40,433 bases of DNA. It comes from an uncultured Victivallis sp. (GTDB lineage Bacteria; Verrucomicrobiota; Lentisphaeria; Victivallales; Victivallaceae). The position numbers were made by a program, and so were the translations under genes. Below the pieces are notes generated by a model. The model did no database searches and was not told the origin of the DNA. It saw only the letters and a program-made list of their open reading frames with translations. This document shows positions 22,711 through 31,239 of this stretch, piece after piece. The first letter of the stretch is position 1, and every line of letters begins with the position of its first letter. Where the stretch lies: assembly GCF_944391105.1 (NCBI RefSeq), contig NZ_CALXSK010000038.1:1-40433 (forward strand), given 5' to 3'.

Positions 22711-24414
22711 TCAGCACACTTCGAAGTCAAAGACGCGCATCGGTTTGTCGCTCCAGCCCTCTTCGAGGACGAGTTTGACTTCCGTGCATTCGACCGGCTC
22801 GAAGGCGAGCTTGACGAGGCGATGGTGGTTCTCCGTGACGCGGGCGAGCTGGCGGGTTTCGCCGTTCACGACCGCTTCGATCCGGAAGACGCGTGGCAGC
22901 TGGGCCGGCATCGCGCGGAACACATCTGTATCCTCGACATTGAGCTGCCGCTTCAGATCCGAGAGGTCGCTGTCGAATACGAGGCGGACTCCCGCGACTT
23001 TTTCGGGTTTCTTGAAGGAGTAGGACGCGCCGGTTCCGGCGGAAAACTCCACACCCTGCTTGCCGTCGTCCCAGTCGCGGTCGCGGCCGCTGCGCAGCAG
23101 TTCGTGGCTGATTGTCCCCTTCAGAGAGAGAGCCGACACGCGGCGCGGGATGTTCGGGATGAACTGGTCCTGATCGAGCAACGTCTGCTGAAGCTCATCG
23201 AGATGGCGTTCGTAGATGCCGCGCGGGGTCTCGTTGTAACGGGTTGCGAGCGCGGCGGCGGTTCCGACCGCCTGTCCGAGCATTGCGGTGGTTGCCATGA
23301 CCCTGGTCGAACTCAGAGCCATATGCGTGGTCGAAATCTGGCGTCCCGCGAAGAAGAGGTTGTCGATGTTGACCGAGTAGAGCGAACGGTACGGAATTCC
23401 GAACGGCGACGGCGCGGGATGGAAGATCGTCGGGGCGCCGGGATAGTAGATCGCCTCCGGGTGGTGATCGTCCATCGTCCAGCCGCCGTAGGCGACGGCA
23501 TCCTCGAACTTTCCCTCGGCCTCGACCTCTTTCTGACAGAGGATGTGGTCGCCGACAAAGCGGACGCTCTCGCGCTTGCCGGGGAGACTCCCGATCCAGT
23601 CGAGTTCCCAGTTATGTCCGCGCCCGTCGGGGTGATTCTTGATGTACTCCCAGCAGCCGTAGGCGATGCGGTAGAGTTCGTCGCGGATCTCCTCGGCGTC
23701 GCCGATGGTGTCTTTCACGCCGCCGAACTCCATCCACCAGAAGTTGTTGCCTTCGGGCATGAAGTTGCGTTTCGGGAGCGTCTCCTCGGTGTAGTGGTAG
23801 GCCCATTCCGGCGCGCGGAACGGAATGTGCCGGTTCGTGCGGCGCAGCTGGAAGAGGATGGAATTGCCCATGGTTTTGGCATCGGCCTTTTCGGGGGCAT
23901 GGGGTTCATCGAATTCATCGCGAGCCTCCCGGCCGACCCGGTACTTCGCGCCGGTGATGCGCAGAATGCCGTCGCCGGAGCAGTCGGCGAAGAGTTTGCC
24001 TTCGACCTTGTAGCGGCAGTATTCGATGAGGTTCCAGCCGGTGACGGAGACGATGCGGCCGTTTTCGGTCTCGGCTTTTTCGACCGAGGTGTTCAAGAGA
24101 ATCGTGAGATTCTTCTCCTGTTTTGCGAAGCCGTACATCACGTCATCCCAGATCGTATACTTCATCGTGGGATTGTAATAGTAGTTGTCGAGCTGAAGTT
24201 CCTCCAGAAGTCCGGTTTCCTTGCGGTTTTCGCCGTGCGCGCCGCAAACCCACATGCGGATCTCGCTCGAAGCGTTGCCGCCGAACATCGGCCGATCCTG
24301 GATGATGACGGTTTTCGCGCCGTTGCGTGCGGCCGCGACCGCTGCGCAGAGCCCGGCAAGTCCGCCGCCGACCACGACAAAATCCGCCGAAAGAGTACGT
24401 CTGGTGATCGTCAT
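22711..24414 (-). CDS. FAD-dependent oxidoreductase with C-terminal beta-rich domain
   Basis: The protein has 567 residues. The FAD Rossmann motif is VVVGGGLAGLCAAVAAARNG (13-32), with the FGGNASSEIRMW motif shortly after, typical of the PF12831 group. FADCSGDGILRITGAKYRVG and LFFAGRQISTTHMALSSTRV are the second and third FAD contacts. From about 440 to the end, the chain is beta-rich and ends in VKLVLEEGWSDKPMRVFDFE, reading like a discoidin/carbohydrate-binding module (inferred). No signal peptide is present. AGGGA precedes the ATG. It lies 32 bases after the pseudopilin gene, probably in one operon, and faces the IclR/GH37-like genes divergently. The substrate is probably a sugar or glycoside, unproven. 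Confidence 0.8.
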   Translation of the reverse strand: MTITRRTLSADFVVVGGGLAGLCAAVAAARNGAKTVIIQDRPMFGGNASSEIRMWVCGAHGENRKETGLLEELQLDNYYYNPTMKYTIWDDVMYGFAKQEKNLTILLNTSVEKAETENGRIVSVTGWNLIEYCRYKVEGKLFADCSGDGILRITGAKYRVGREARDEFDEPHAPEKADAKTMGNSILFQLRRTNRHIPFRAPEWAYHYTEETLPKRNFMPEGNNFWWMEFGGVKDTIGDAEEIRDELYRIAYGCWEYIKNHPDGRGHNWELDWIGSLPGKRESVRFVGDHILCQKEVEAEGKFEDAVAYGGWTMDDHHPEAIYYPGAPTIFHPAPSPFGIPYRSLYSVNIDNLFFAGRQISTTHMALSSTRVMATTAMLGQAVGTAAALATRYNETPRGIYERHLDELQQTLLDQDQFIPNIPRRVSALSLKGTISHELLRSGRDRDWDDGKQGVEFSAGTGASYSFKKPEKVAGVRLVFDSDLSDLKRQLNVEDTDVFRAMPAQLPRVFRIEAVVNGETRQLARVTENHHRLVKLAFEPVECTEVKLVLEEGWSDKPMRVFDFEVC

Positions 24415-24446
24415 TTTCCCTGTTTTCCCTTGATTGAAAATTTTGT

Positions 24447-25166
24447 TCAGTTGCCGTTGTTATTGCACCAGAAGGCGCCGTTGTTCAATGATTTCGGTTC
24501 GGAGTTGAGTCGGTTGTAGGGGATTTCGTCGTAGAGTTTCGCTTCGACATGTCCGTCGACGAAGGTGAAATTCGCGCCTTTGCCGCCTCTGTGCCGCCAG
24601 CCGTCCGGATCGTTCGTGTCGTTCATCTCCTTCCGGTTCTGGGCACTCGGAGTGACCGGTTTTACATCCGTGAGAAAAATGTCGAACAGCATTGCGCGAC
24701 CGGAAGGATTCTGAATCTTGCTCAGTACATGGGCAAGTTTGTTATCGCTTTTGCAGTCCGGGGTTCCGCGCCGGTTAATTCCGTAGTGGCGCTTCACCGC
24801 GGCGGTTTCGGTGGTGTTGGTATTGCTGGACGGGCAGGCGAAGACATCCTGCGGCATCTTTTTTTCTTCGTTGAGATAGCAGTGGTTTTCCTGCGTGACT
24901 GCGCCGTTGTTCATCACAAAAAGAACATCCTGCCAGGTTCCTGATTCTTTCCCGTAATTCTGATAGGCGGAGGGCAGTATTCCTCGGTTCTGATCGACGT
25001 ACATGCTCATATAGGTGCCGAGCTGTTTCAGATTGCTCGTGCATTTGATGTCGCGGGCGCGGGCACGCGCCTGATTCAACGCGGGGAGCAGCATCCCGGC
25101 CAGGATCGCGATGATCGCAATCACGACCAGGAGCTCGATCAAGGTAAAATGGTTTTTCCCTCTCAT
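24447..25166 (-). CDS. Pseudopilin-like protein (prepilin N-terminal cleavage/methylation domain)
   Basis: The protein has 239 residues. A short leader, MRGKNH, precedes [20 protein letters not shown], the prepilin-peptidase signal and helix; the -1 residue is His, so cleavage may be atypical. [20 protein letters not shown] is the standard helix continuation, and the C-terminus has [19 protein letters not shown], a variant of the H-xn-DG motif with two extra residues. The start at 25166 is chosen for AAAGGAAA at eight bases; an upstream in-frame GTG (25190) lacks such a site. It is transcribed with the FAD oxidoreductase from a strong promoter. Confidence 0.88.
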   Translation of the reverse strand: MRGKNHFTLIELLVVIAIIAILAGMLLPALNQARARARDIKCTSNLKQLGTYMSMYVDQNRGILPSAYQNYGKESGTWQDVLFVMNNGAVTQENHCYLNEEKKMPQDVFACPSSNTNTTETAAVKRHYGINRRGTPDCKSDNKLAHVLSKIQNPSGRAMLFDIFLTDVKPVTPSAQNRKEMNDTNDPDGWRHRGGKGANFTFVDGHVEAKLYDEIPYNRLNSEPKSLNNGAFWCNNNGN

Positions 25167-25226
25167 TTTGTTGATTTCCTTTCGTTTCACCAGGTTGTGT
25201 GAGTTCTTGTCTGATGTTTTGATAAA

Positions 25227-25254
25227 ATTATACCAGAAAATTTTACAAAAGCAA
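25227..25254 (-). promoter_or_regulatory. Promoter for the pseudopilin/FAD oxidoreductase operon
   Basis: On the minus strand TTGCTT (25249-25254) and a perfect TATAAT (25227-25232) are 16 bases apart, with TGG just before the -10. It lies in a very AT-rich 260-base divergent region. Confidence 0.6.
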
Positions 25255-25293
25255 GATAGAATTATGAAATAATGAGATGAAGATTTTAAATTA

Positions 25294-25304
25294 TCACAAT
25301 GTGA
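25294..25304. promoter_or_regulatory. Candidate operator in the divergent region
   Basis: TCACAATGTGA is a perfect 5-1-5 palindrome between the two divergent operons, upstream of the IclR gene. It could be the IclR-type regulator's site. Nothing beyond symmetry and position supports this. Confidence 0.3.
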
Positions 25305-25426
25305 AATATTTTTGATAAAAACTTAAAATTCTCCGGAATGGATAAAAAACAACTTGAAAAGGATATTTTTTCATTTATCTTTCATAAATAACGCGGAAAT
25401 TGCAGAAAAAGAAAAAAGGGACAACG

Positions 25427-26164
25427 ATGAAAAACAAGCTGCTGGAAAAGACTTTTCAGGTGCTTGAGGCGATTTCGGCGTCGGACGGACCGGTGACGCT
25501 CAAGGAGCTCGGGCGAAAGCTCGCGATCAATACGAGCACGCTTTCGCGGATCACGGCGGATCTGGTGGAGGCGGGGTACGTGTTCAAGGCGGATTACCGC
25601 AGTTTCGAGCCGGCGCTCGGGATGATCCGGCTCGGGCAGAACGCCGCGTACAGCTCGCACCTGCCGCGGGTGATCAATCCGATGGTGAAGGAGCACGTGG
25701 AGAAACTCGGAGTGCAGGGGGCGTTTGCCGGGATCGACAACAATCAGGTGGTCTATCTCTATCGCAGCGACGCATATGCTTCCGAACGCGAGTACGGCAT
25801 GCCGTGCCGGGTTCCGCTCTACCGGTCGAACATCGCGATTGCCATTCTGACGCAGAGCCGCAGCAGCGAAGAGGTTCTTGCGCTTTTCGAGGAGTCGATC
25901 CACCGCAATCGAGCCGAAGGGGAGGCGAAGGCTGATCTCGAGGAGATTCGCGCGCTTGTCGAGCATGTCCGGAAAAACGGCTACTTGTTCCGGCGCGAAG
26001 GCCGTGAGCGCTGGAACATCACATTTCCGGTTGAGTACAACGGCGGCTTTTACGGGGTTTCGTTCTATGGCGACCGGGCGGAGGAGCGCAATTTTGACCG
26101 GCTGCTTTTCGAGTGTTCTTTGCTCGCTTCCCGGCTTCATTCGGCGCTGGCGCGCGCTTCCTGA
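25427..26164 (+). CDS. IclR-family transcriptional regulator
   Basis: The protein has 245 residues. The N-terminal winged helix (about 1-65) includes LEKTFQVLEAISASDGPVTL and NTSTLSRITADLVEAGYV. The C-terminal ligand-binding domain includes REYGMPCRVPLYRSNIAIAI and ITFPVEYNGGFYGVSFYGDR. AGGGACA precedes the ATG at 25427. It is the first gene on the + side of the carbohydrate locus, divergent from the pseudopilin operon, so it probably controls both sides in response to a degradation product. IclR ligands are usually small carboxylates or sugars. Confidence 0.88.
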   Translation: MKNKLLEKTFQVLEAISASDGPVTLKELGRKLAINTSTLSRITADLVEAGYVFKADYRSFEPALGMIRLGQNAAYSSHLPRVINPMVKEHVEKLGVQGAFAGIDNNQVVYLYRSDAYASEREYGMPCRVPLYRSNIAIAILTQSRSSEEVLALFEESIHRNRAEGEAKADLEEIRALVEHVRKNGYLFRREGRERWNITFPVEYNGGFYGVSFYGDRAEERNFDRLLFECSLLASRLHSALARAS

Positions 26165-26183
26165 GAATCTTGCGGAAAATCGT

Positions 26184-26211
26184 TTGCAAAGCATGCCGGA
26201 CCGGTTATATT
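26184..26211 (+). promoter_or_regulatory. Promoter for the GH37-fold gene
   Basis: TTGCAA (26184-26189) and TATATT (26206-26211) are 16 bases apart. They lie just after the IclR stop, giving the two following genes their own promoter. Confidence 0.55.
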
Positions 26212-26246
26212 AGTTGCAGCCACTAATTTTCAGGGGGTTCGGAACA

Positions 26247-27473
26247 ATGCAGAAGGTGTTGGAGTACATCGCTGAAAACTGGAAGCAGATCACGCAGTTT
26301 CAGCCGGTTTCCGAGGGGGCGCTGATCGGGCTGCCGCATCCTTACACGGTATCGGGCGCAGGAGATGGAAGACGGGAATTCCGTTATCTGGAAACCTATT
26401 TCGCCTGCCGGGGACTGGCGTTGCAGGGACATGCCGAACTGGTCCGTGACAACTGTGAAAATCTGATCAGCGAGGTGAACGAGTACGGATTTGTGCCTGC
26501 GGCGAATCGCGCCGACGCTCTCAATCGTTCGCAGCCGCCGTTTCTCGGGGCGATGATTGAGCTGACCTGCCGGGTCTGTTCCGAGGATCGGGATCTGCTG
26601 CGGCGTGCGGCGCGGGCGCTGGAGGTTGAGACGCAGTTCTGGAAGTTCCGCCGCCGCGGCGAATGCGGGATGCATCACTACGGAACCGATGCGGTTGAAG
26701 AGGAGCTTGAGGCGTTCTATCCCGTTTGCGTTGAACGGCTCGGATATCCGGAACAAACGACGCTCGAACAGATTCGCACTGCTGCGCGCGAGGCGATGGC
26801 TGAATCGGAGTCCGGGTGGGGGTTCACGCCGCGGTTCGAGCGGCGCTGTCCGGAATTTGCCGCGGTCGACTTGAATTCGCTGCTGGTGCACAGTCGCAAT
26901 GTGCTGGGGGAACTCTACCGGGATCTCGGGGATCTCGAACGGTCGGATGAGTGGTTTCACGCGGCGGAGATCCGGGCGGAGCTGATCCGTTGTTACTGCT
27001 GGAATGAGCGGAGAGAGCTGTTCCTGGACTTCAACTTTGCGGAGAAACGCCATTCGAAGGTCTTTTCGTGCGCATCGCTGCTGCCGCTCTGGTGCGGGAT
27101 CGCTTCGGAGGAGCAGGCGGCGTCGACGTTGCGCGCGATTGAGAGCCGGCTCGAATGCGAACACGGGCTCGCCGCTTGTGAGCCGGGTTGTTCCGGTCGC
27201 GATTACCGCTGGGATTATCCGAACGGTTTCCCGCAACTGCAGCTCGTGGCGATGGAAGCGTTGGAACGTTACGGATTCACCGGATCGGCGATTCGCATCG
27301 CCCGGAAATTCGTCGATACGGTTACGGAAAATTTCGATCGGAACGGTGCGTTGTACGAATGGTACAACGTCGTGACCGGTATGCCGGGCGGCACAGCCGG
27401 ACCGCTGATGCCGGCGGGCACGGCGGGCGCTTTTGTGGCCGCCGCCGATTACCTGAACCGACACAACGCCTGA
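26247..27473 (+). CDS. GH37 (trehalase)-fold protein lacking the catalytic acids
   Basis: The protein has 408 residues, cytoplasmic (no signal peptide). Strong trehalase-family landmarks are REFRYLETYFACRGL (43-57), YGFVPAANRADALNRSQPPF (80-99), VDLNSLL (207-213), and DYRWDYPNGFPQLQLVA (319-335). In GH37 the catalytic Asp sits in the ESGWDF segment; here it reads ESGWGF, with Gly192 in its place. The catalytic Glu lies in the GGGGEYP loop, which here reads GGTAGP. The RPES substrate segment is also unrecognisable. The fold is therefore probably kept, but trehalose hydrolysis by the known mechanism is unlikely. AGGGGG precedes the ATG. The downstream neighbour is a DUF3863-like protein 18 bases away. 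Confidence 0.75.
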   Translation: MQKVLEYIAENWKQITQFQPVSEGALIGLPHPYTVSGAGDGRREFRYLETYFACRGLALQGHAELVRDNCENLISEVNEYGFVPAANRADALNRSQPPFLGAMIELTCRVCSEDRDLLRRAARALEVETQFWKFRRRGECGMHHYGTDAVEEELEAFYPVCVERLGYPEQTTLEQIRTAAREAMAESESGWGFTPRFERRCPEFAAVDLNSLLVHSRNVLGELYRDLGDLERSDEWFHAAEIRAELIRCYCWNERRELFLDFNFAEKRHSKVFSCASLLPLWCGIASEEQAASTLRAIESRLECEHGLAACEPGCSGRDYRWDYPNGFPQLQLVAMEALERYGFTGSAIRIARKFVDTVTENFDRNGALYEWYNVVTGMPGGTAGPLMPAGTAGAFVAAADYLNRHNA

Positions 27474-27491
27474 AGCTGAGGAATGCAGGGT

Positions 27492-29030
27492 ATGGACGAG
27501 TCGAACTTCATCAACATCATCAATTTCATCCGGGCGGTGGAGCCGCGCCATCGCGAGCAGAAGGACCTGTTTGAACCCGTTCGGGAACAAATGGCTCTGG
27601 CGAAGCAGTACGGGTTGCCGACCACCTGGCTTTTGCAGTATGACGCTCTGGTGCAGGGGCCGTTTGTCGAGTTCCTGAAGCGTGAAATGCCGGAGAATCA
27701 CGAAATCGGCATCTGGTTCGAGGTCGTGGAGCAGAATGCGGACGCCGCAGGAATTCCGTGGCGGGGCCGCTGGTCGTGGGACTGGCACACGGATGTCGGA
27801 TTTTCGGTCGGATACACGCCGCGCGAACGCGAGCTGCTCGCGGATGCGTTCATTGCGAAATTCGAGGAGAAGTTCGGACGCCGCCCGGTTTCGATGGGCA
27901 GCTGGCTGTTCGACGCGCATTTGCTGCGTTATCTGCATGAACGATATGGAATCGAAGCGGCCTGCAACTGCAAGGATCAGTATGGAACCGACGGGTACAC
28001 GCTCTGGGGCGGCTACTGGGCGAACGGCTACTATCCGGCCGTGAAGAACGCCTACCTTCCTGCGCAGAACGAAGATGCGCAGATCCCTGTCCCGGTGTTC
28101 CGGATGCTCGGCAGCGATCCGCTCTACCAGTACTCGGCCGGAGTCGCGGGGAACGGGCAGCCGGTCATCACGCTCGAACCGGTTTACAAGGACTCCGGTG
28201 GCGGCAGCCGGGAGTGGATCGACTGGTTCTTCCGGGAGAATTTCAGTCACCCGCATTTTGCGATGGCCTACGCCCAGGCGGGGCAGGAGAACCCGTTCGG
28301 CTGGGATCTGATGAAGAAGACGCTGCCGTACCAGTATCAGGAGATCGCGCGGTTGCGGGATGCCGGGAAAATCCGGGCAACGACGCTTGGTGAGACCGGG
28401 CGGTGGTTCCGCGCGAAATTTCCGGTGACTCCGGTCAGTGCGGTTGTGACGCTTGACGACTGGAAACGCGAAGGACATGCCGGAATCTGGTATCTTTCGC
28501 GGTTCGGGAGGGTCAATCTGTTCCGTGAATCGGACGGAACGCTTGCCGTGCGGGACTGGCAGCTTTTTCGCGAAGATTATGCGGAATCATATCTGGATAA
28601 GGTATGTCCTTCGAGCGTATGTGCTTATGATGCTCTTCCGCTGGTGGACGGATTGCTGTGGGAGCCGTGTTCATTCCGCGTTCCCGGCGGGCCCGGGCGG
28701 ATCGAATCCGTGCGGGAGGAGACCGGGGAGGTCATGCGGATCGTCTGGCGTCGGGAGTCGGGAGATGCGATTTCGATCAGACTTACTCCGCAGTCGATGG
28801 AATTTGAATTTCCACAGGAGGGCGAGGCCCTGTTGTATGAATGTAACGTTGCGGCACTGGAGTATCGCACGCCGACGGCGCGGTTTTTCCGCGACGGCCG
28901 GATCTGTTACCGCCACAAAGGGTACGATTATGGATTCGAAGCCGCGGCGGGGCGGATTGTTCCGGGGGAGGGCGATGCCTTTCTGCTCACGGCCGAGGGA
29001 CGGAAACTCGTGCTTCGCCCCTTCGCATGA
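27492..29030 (+). CDS. DUF3863-like putative glycoside hydrolase
   Basis: The protein has 512 residues from ATG 27492; an upstream ATG at 27483 is too close to the GAGGA site. Text such as INIINFIRAVEPR, TTWLLQYDAL, ENHEIGIWFEV, WDWHTDVGFSVGY, YGTDGYTLWGGYWANGYYP and VPVFRMLGSDP fits what I recall of DUF3863/DUF3864, TIM-barrel or deacetylase-like proteins of gut Bacteroidota and Lentisphaerota. The last 130 residues are a beta-rich domain. His and Asp/Glu residues in these motifs are candidate active-site groups. It lacks a signal peptide, so it would act on imported oligosaccharides. It is the second gene after the GH37-fold protein and ends at a GC-rich hairpin. Confidence 0.65.
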   Translation: MDESNFINIINFIRAVEPRHREQKDLFEPVREQMALAKQYGLPTTWLLQYDALVQGPFVEFLKREMPENHEIGIWFEVVEQNADAAGIPWRGRWSWDWHTDVGFSVGYTPRERELLADAFIAKFEEKFGRRPVSMGSWLFDAHLLRYLHERYGIEAACNCKDQYGTDGYTLWGGYWANGYYPAVKNAYLPAQNEDAQIPVPVFRMLGSDPLYQYSAGVAGNGQPVITLEPVYKDSGGGSREWIDWFFRENFSHPHFAMAYAQAGQENPFGWDLMKKTLPYQYQEIARLRDAGKIRATTLGETGRWFRAKFPVTPVSAVVTLDDWKREGHAGIWYLSRFGRVNLFRESDGTLAVRDWQLFREDYAESYLDKVCPSSVCAYDALPLVDGLLWEPCSFRVPGGPGRIESVREETGEVMRIVWRRESGDAISIRLTPQSMEFEFPQEGEALLYECNVAALEYRTPTARFFRDGRICYRHKGYDYGFEAAAGRIVPGEGDAFLLTAEGRKLVLRPFA

Positions 29031-29064
29031 TCCGGGAAGCGGGTCGATTTTTCCTCAAAACAGC

Positions 29065-29098
29065 CGGCCGGGCAACGGAGCGATCCGCAGCCCGGCCG
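29065..29098. terminator. GC-rich hairpin between convergent genes
   Basis: CGGCCGGGC and GCCCGGCCG form a 9-bp stem with a 16-base loop. Short T runs follow on either strand (TTT on +, TTTT on -). It lies between the convergent DUF3863-like and FAD oxidoreductase genes, so it may end both transcripts. Confidence 0.55.
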
Positions 29099-29118
29099 TT
29101 TGATGCTCCGCAAAGATG

Positions 29119-30384
29119 TTACGGGACAATTGCGCCGTTGGCTTCGAGCAGCTTGCGCAGCTCCGCCATCGGAACATTCTCCGCCGGGAGCTGGAGCTGA
29201 ACGGAGAGCGCAGCGAGGGCTCCCGCCGCCTGACCGGTCGCCATGCAGGGAGCCTGCACCCGCAGCGCCGAATTGGCGAGACGGTCGCTTGAGAGAATCC
29301 GTCCGGCCGCAAGCAGGTGGCGCGTATTCACCGGGATGAGCGCGCCGCGCGGCACGGTCGGGACGACTCCGGGAGCGAGCGGGCGCTTGTCGAGGCCGAC
29401 TTTCGCATCATGCAGATCAATCGGGTAGAACGCGTAGCAGACCGCGTCGTCATACCGTTTCCCCGCGGCATAATCCTCCGCCGTGATCGTTGCCTTTCCG
29501 ACGATCGTGCGCGTTTCGCGCACGCCGCACTCCGCCGCGTTCAGTTTGAATTCGAGCTTCTCAAGTCCCGGCTGTTTCTTCAGGAACCGGTAAAGTCGCA
29601 GCAGAGACGCGCGTCCCGCGATTTCAATTCGCGTGCGTCCCTCGGAATCGGCCGCGTTGATATTGCTGATGTGGTTCGAATTGTTGCCGCGCCCGAAGAG
29701 GAAATGTGCGTTGAAGCTGTTGGCCCATCCGGTGTCCTCGCAGCTGACCTCGCCACGTGCGACGGCTTCGTCGAAAGCCTTCCGGATCGCTTCGATGTCG
29801 AGTTTTTCCGGGTCGTATCCGGTCGCGTAGACACAGAGCGTGCCGGGCTGACAGGGATCGGAAATGCGCATTTCCGCATGCAGCATCCGTGCGACGTTCG
29901 CGTCTCCCGTGCAGTCGATGACCCGCCGCGCGAAAACCGGATAAAGTCCGTCCTTGCCGCAGAGGGCAAGTTCGATTCCGTCGTCCGCGAGCGTCGCGCT
30001 GCCGACCATGGTGTGATATTTGATTGTGACTCCGGCCTTTTCGAACTCCTCGTCGCAGAGTGCCGCGAACAGCATCGGCTCGATCGTGATCTGGTACCTC
30101 CAGTGTTCCGCCAGATTGGTGTCGGAGAATTCGGGAACCGGATTCCCGCTCTCTTCGCGCGTGCGCTTGACGAGCTGCCAGCCGATGCCGTCGATCACCT
30201 GCCGCCCCCAGGCATGGAAGATGCCGGGGCAGGGGATGCCTCCCGCGGTGATGGTTCCGCCCGCGATTCCGTTCTTTTCGACAAGGCAGGTCGACACTCC
30301 GGCTCTCGCGGCTTGAATTGCGGCACAGAGACCGGCGGGACCGGCTCCGACGACGACGACGTCAAAATACTCTTTGCTTTTCAT
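29119..30384 (-). CDS. FAD-dependent oxidoreductase (FAD_oxidored family)
   Basis: The protein has 421 residues. FDVVVVGAGPAGLCAAIQAA (about 7-26) is a canonical FAD Rossmann motif, followed by LVEKNGIAGGTITAGG. VIDCTGDANVARMLHAEM and HLLAAGRILSSDRLANSALR give the remaining FAD contacts. There is no signal peptide. It resembles the 8695 gene in order and size but is not close in sequence. It has its own promoter in the 60-base gap after larE and a GGGAG-type ribosome site. It is convergent with the GH37-like/DUF3863-like genes and probably belongs functionally to that locus. The substrate is unknown. Confidence 0.8.
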   Translation of the reverse strand: MKSKEYFDVVVVGAGPAGLCAAIQAARAGVSTCLVEKNGIAGGTITAGGIPCPGIFHAWGRQVIDGIGWQLVKRTREESGNPVPEFSDTNLAEHWRYQITIEPMLFAALCDEEFEKAGVTIKYHTMVGSATLADDGIELALCGKDGLYPVFARRVIDCTGDANVARMLHAEMRISDPCQPGTLCVYATGYDPEKLDIEAIRKAFDEAVARGEVSCEDTGWANSFNAHFLFGRGNNSNHISNINAADSEGRTRIEIAGRASLLRLYRFLKKQPGLEKLEFKLNAAECGVRETRTIVGKATITAEDYAAGKRYDDAVCYAFYPIDLHDAKVGLDKRPLAPGVVPTVPRGALIPVNTRHLLAAGRILSSDRLANSALRVQAPCMATGQAAGALAALSVQLQLPAENVPMAELRKLLEANGAIVP

Positions 30385-30419
30385 TTCCGTTTTCTCCCGG
30401 TGAACTGTTTTTCGTGTTA

Positions 30420-30448
30420 AAGATACACCTTCGTGACGATTTCGTCAA
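30420..30448 (-). promoter_or_regulatory. Promoter for the 421-residue FAD oxidoreductase
   Basis: On the minus strand TTGACG (30443-30448) and TATCTT (30420-30425) are 17 bases apart, overlapping the larE stop codon. Confidence 0.5.
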
Positions 30449-31239
30449 CCCTTTTCGACGGGACGGTTCATCGAACCTATGCGGTAGTCGGCAAGTTCGA
30501 CTGTCGAAAATCCACAGGAGCCGAGGCGCGAACGGATTGCTTCGAATTCCCGTTTCGCACGTTCCTTCTCCCCGGGGCGGAGTTCGAGTCGTGCGCTCTC
30601 CGGACCGATCCGGCGGACGCGGCAGCCGGTGTAACCGAGTTCCGCAATCGCGCGTTCTCCGGCTTCCACCGCGGCGAGCGCGGTTTGTTCAAGCGGGGTT
30701 CCGGTCGGGATCCGGCTCGCGAGACAGGCCGCCGCCGGGAGGTTCCAGACCGGGACGCCGAGCTCCCGGGCAAGTTCCCGGATCGCCGATTTCGGCAGCT
30801 CCGCGAGCGGGTGGACAATCCCGAGCTCATCCGCAGCCTGCGCTCCAGGGCGGTAGTCGTTCCGGTCGTCGCGGTTCGCCCCGTCCGCAAGAAGCGGGAA
30901 CCCGAGTTCGCGGGCGCGCTCCGCCAGCGCGGAAAACAGCCGTTTTTTGCAGTGATAACAGCGACGCGGCCCGTTTGCCCGCACGTCCGGATCGGAGAGC
31001 GGATCCGGATGGACGATTTCAAGCCGGAGCCCGGATTCCTCCGCGATTTTCTCCGCTCTCGTAAATTCCTCTCGCGGCAGGAGTTCCGAGTCGGCCAGAA
31101 GCAGCAGCACGTTCGCGCTTCCAAGCGTACGACGGGCCGCGGCGGCCAGCAGCGCACTGTCGCAGCCGCCGGAAAACGCGATGGCGAGCCGGGGATACCG
31201 GGCCAGTTCAGTTTCGAGTTTTTGTTTCCAGCAGTTCAA
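30445..31239 (-). CDS. larE: LarE-type ATP-dependent sacrificial sulfur transferase
   Basis: The protein has 264 residues if started at the TTG at 31239. This start is favoured by AAAGGGAA at five to six bases and by a normal LarE length. The PP-loop is SGGCDS (23-28), CYHC (94-97) is in the RCYHCKKRLF segment, and C172 in ACLASRIPTG is the sacrificial cysteine that donates sulfur. LarE builds the nickel-pincer nucleotide cofactor from pyridinium biscarboxylate mononucleotide; LarB, LarC and a LarA-type racemase are not in the window. The gene overlaps the glycosyltransferase end by about 30 bases, so the two are coupled. The rare start and overlap suggest low-level translation. Confidence 0.9.
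   Translation of the reverse strand: MNCWKQKLETELARYPRLAIAFSGGCDSALLAAAARRTLGSANVLLLLADSELLPREEFTRAEKIAEESGLRLEIVHPDPLSDPDVRANGPRRCYHCKKRLFSALAERARELGFPLLADGANRDDRNDYRPGAQAADELGIVHPLAELPKSAIRELARELGVPVWNLPAAACLASRIPTGTPLEQTALAAVEAGERAIAELGYTGCRVRRIGPESARLELRPGEKERAKREFEAIRSRLGSCGFSTVELADYRIGSMNRPVEKG

Noticed and set aside
22822..24519. Open frame of 565 codons on the plus strand opposite the FAD oxidoreductase
   Set aside because: The opposite strand encodes an unmistakable FAD-binding protein; this frame is a shadow.
26223..28478. Open frame of 751 codons on the minus strand across the GH37-like and DUF3863-like genes
   Set aside because: Arg-rich shadow; the plus strand has family motifs, promoters and ribosome sites.
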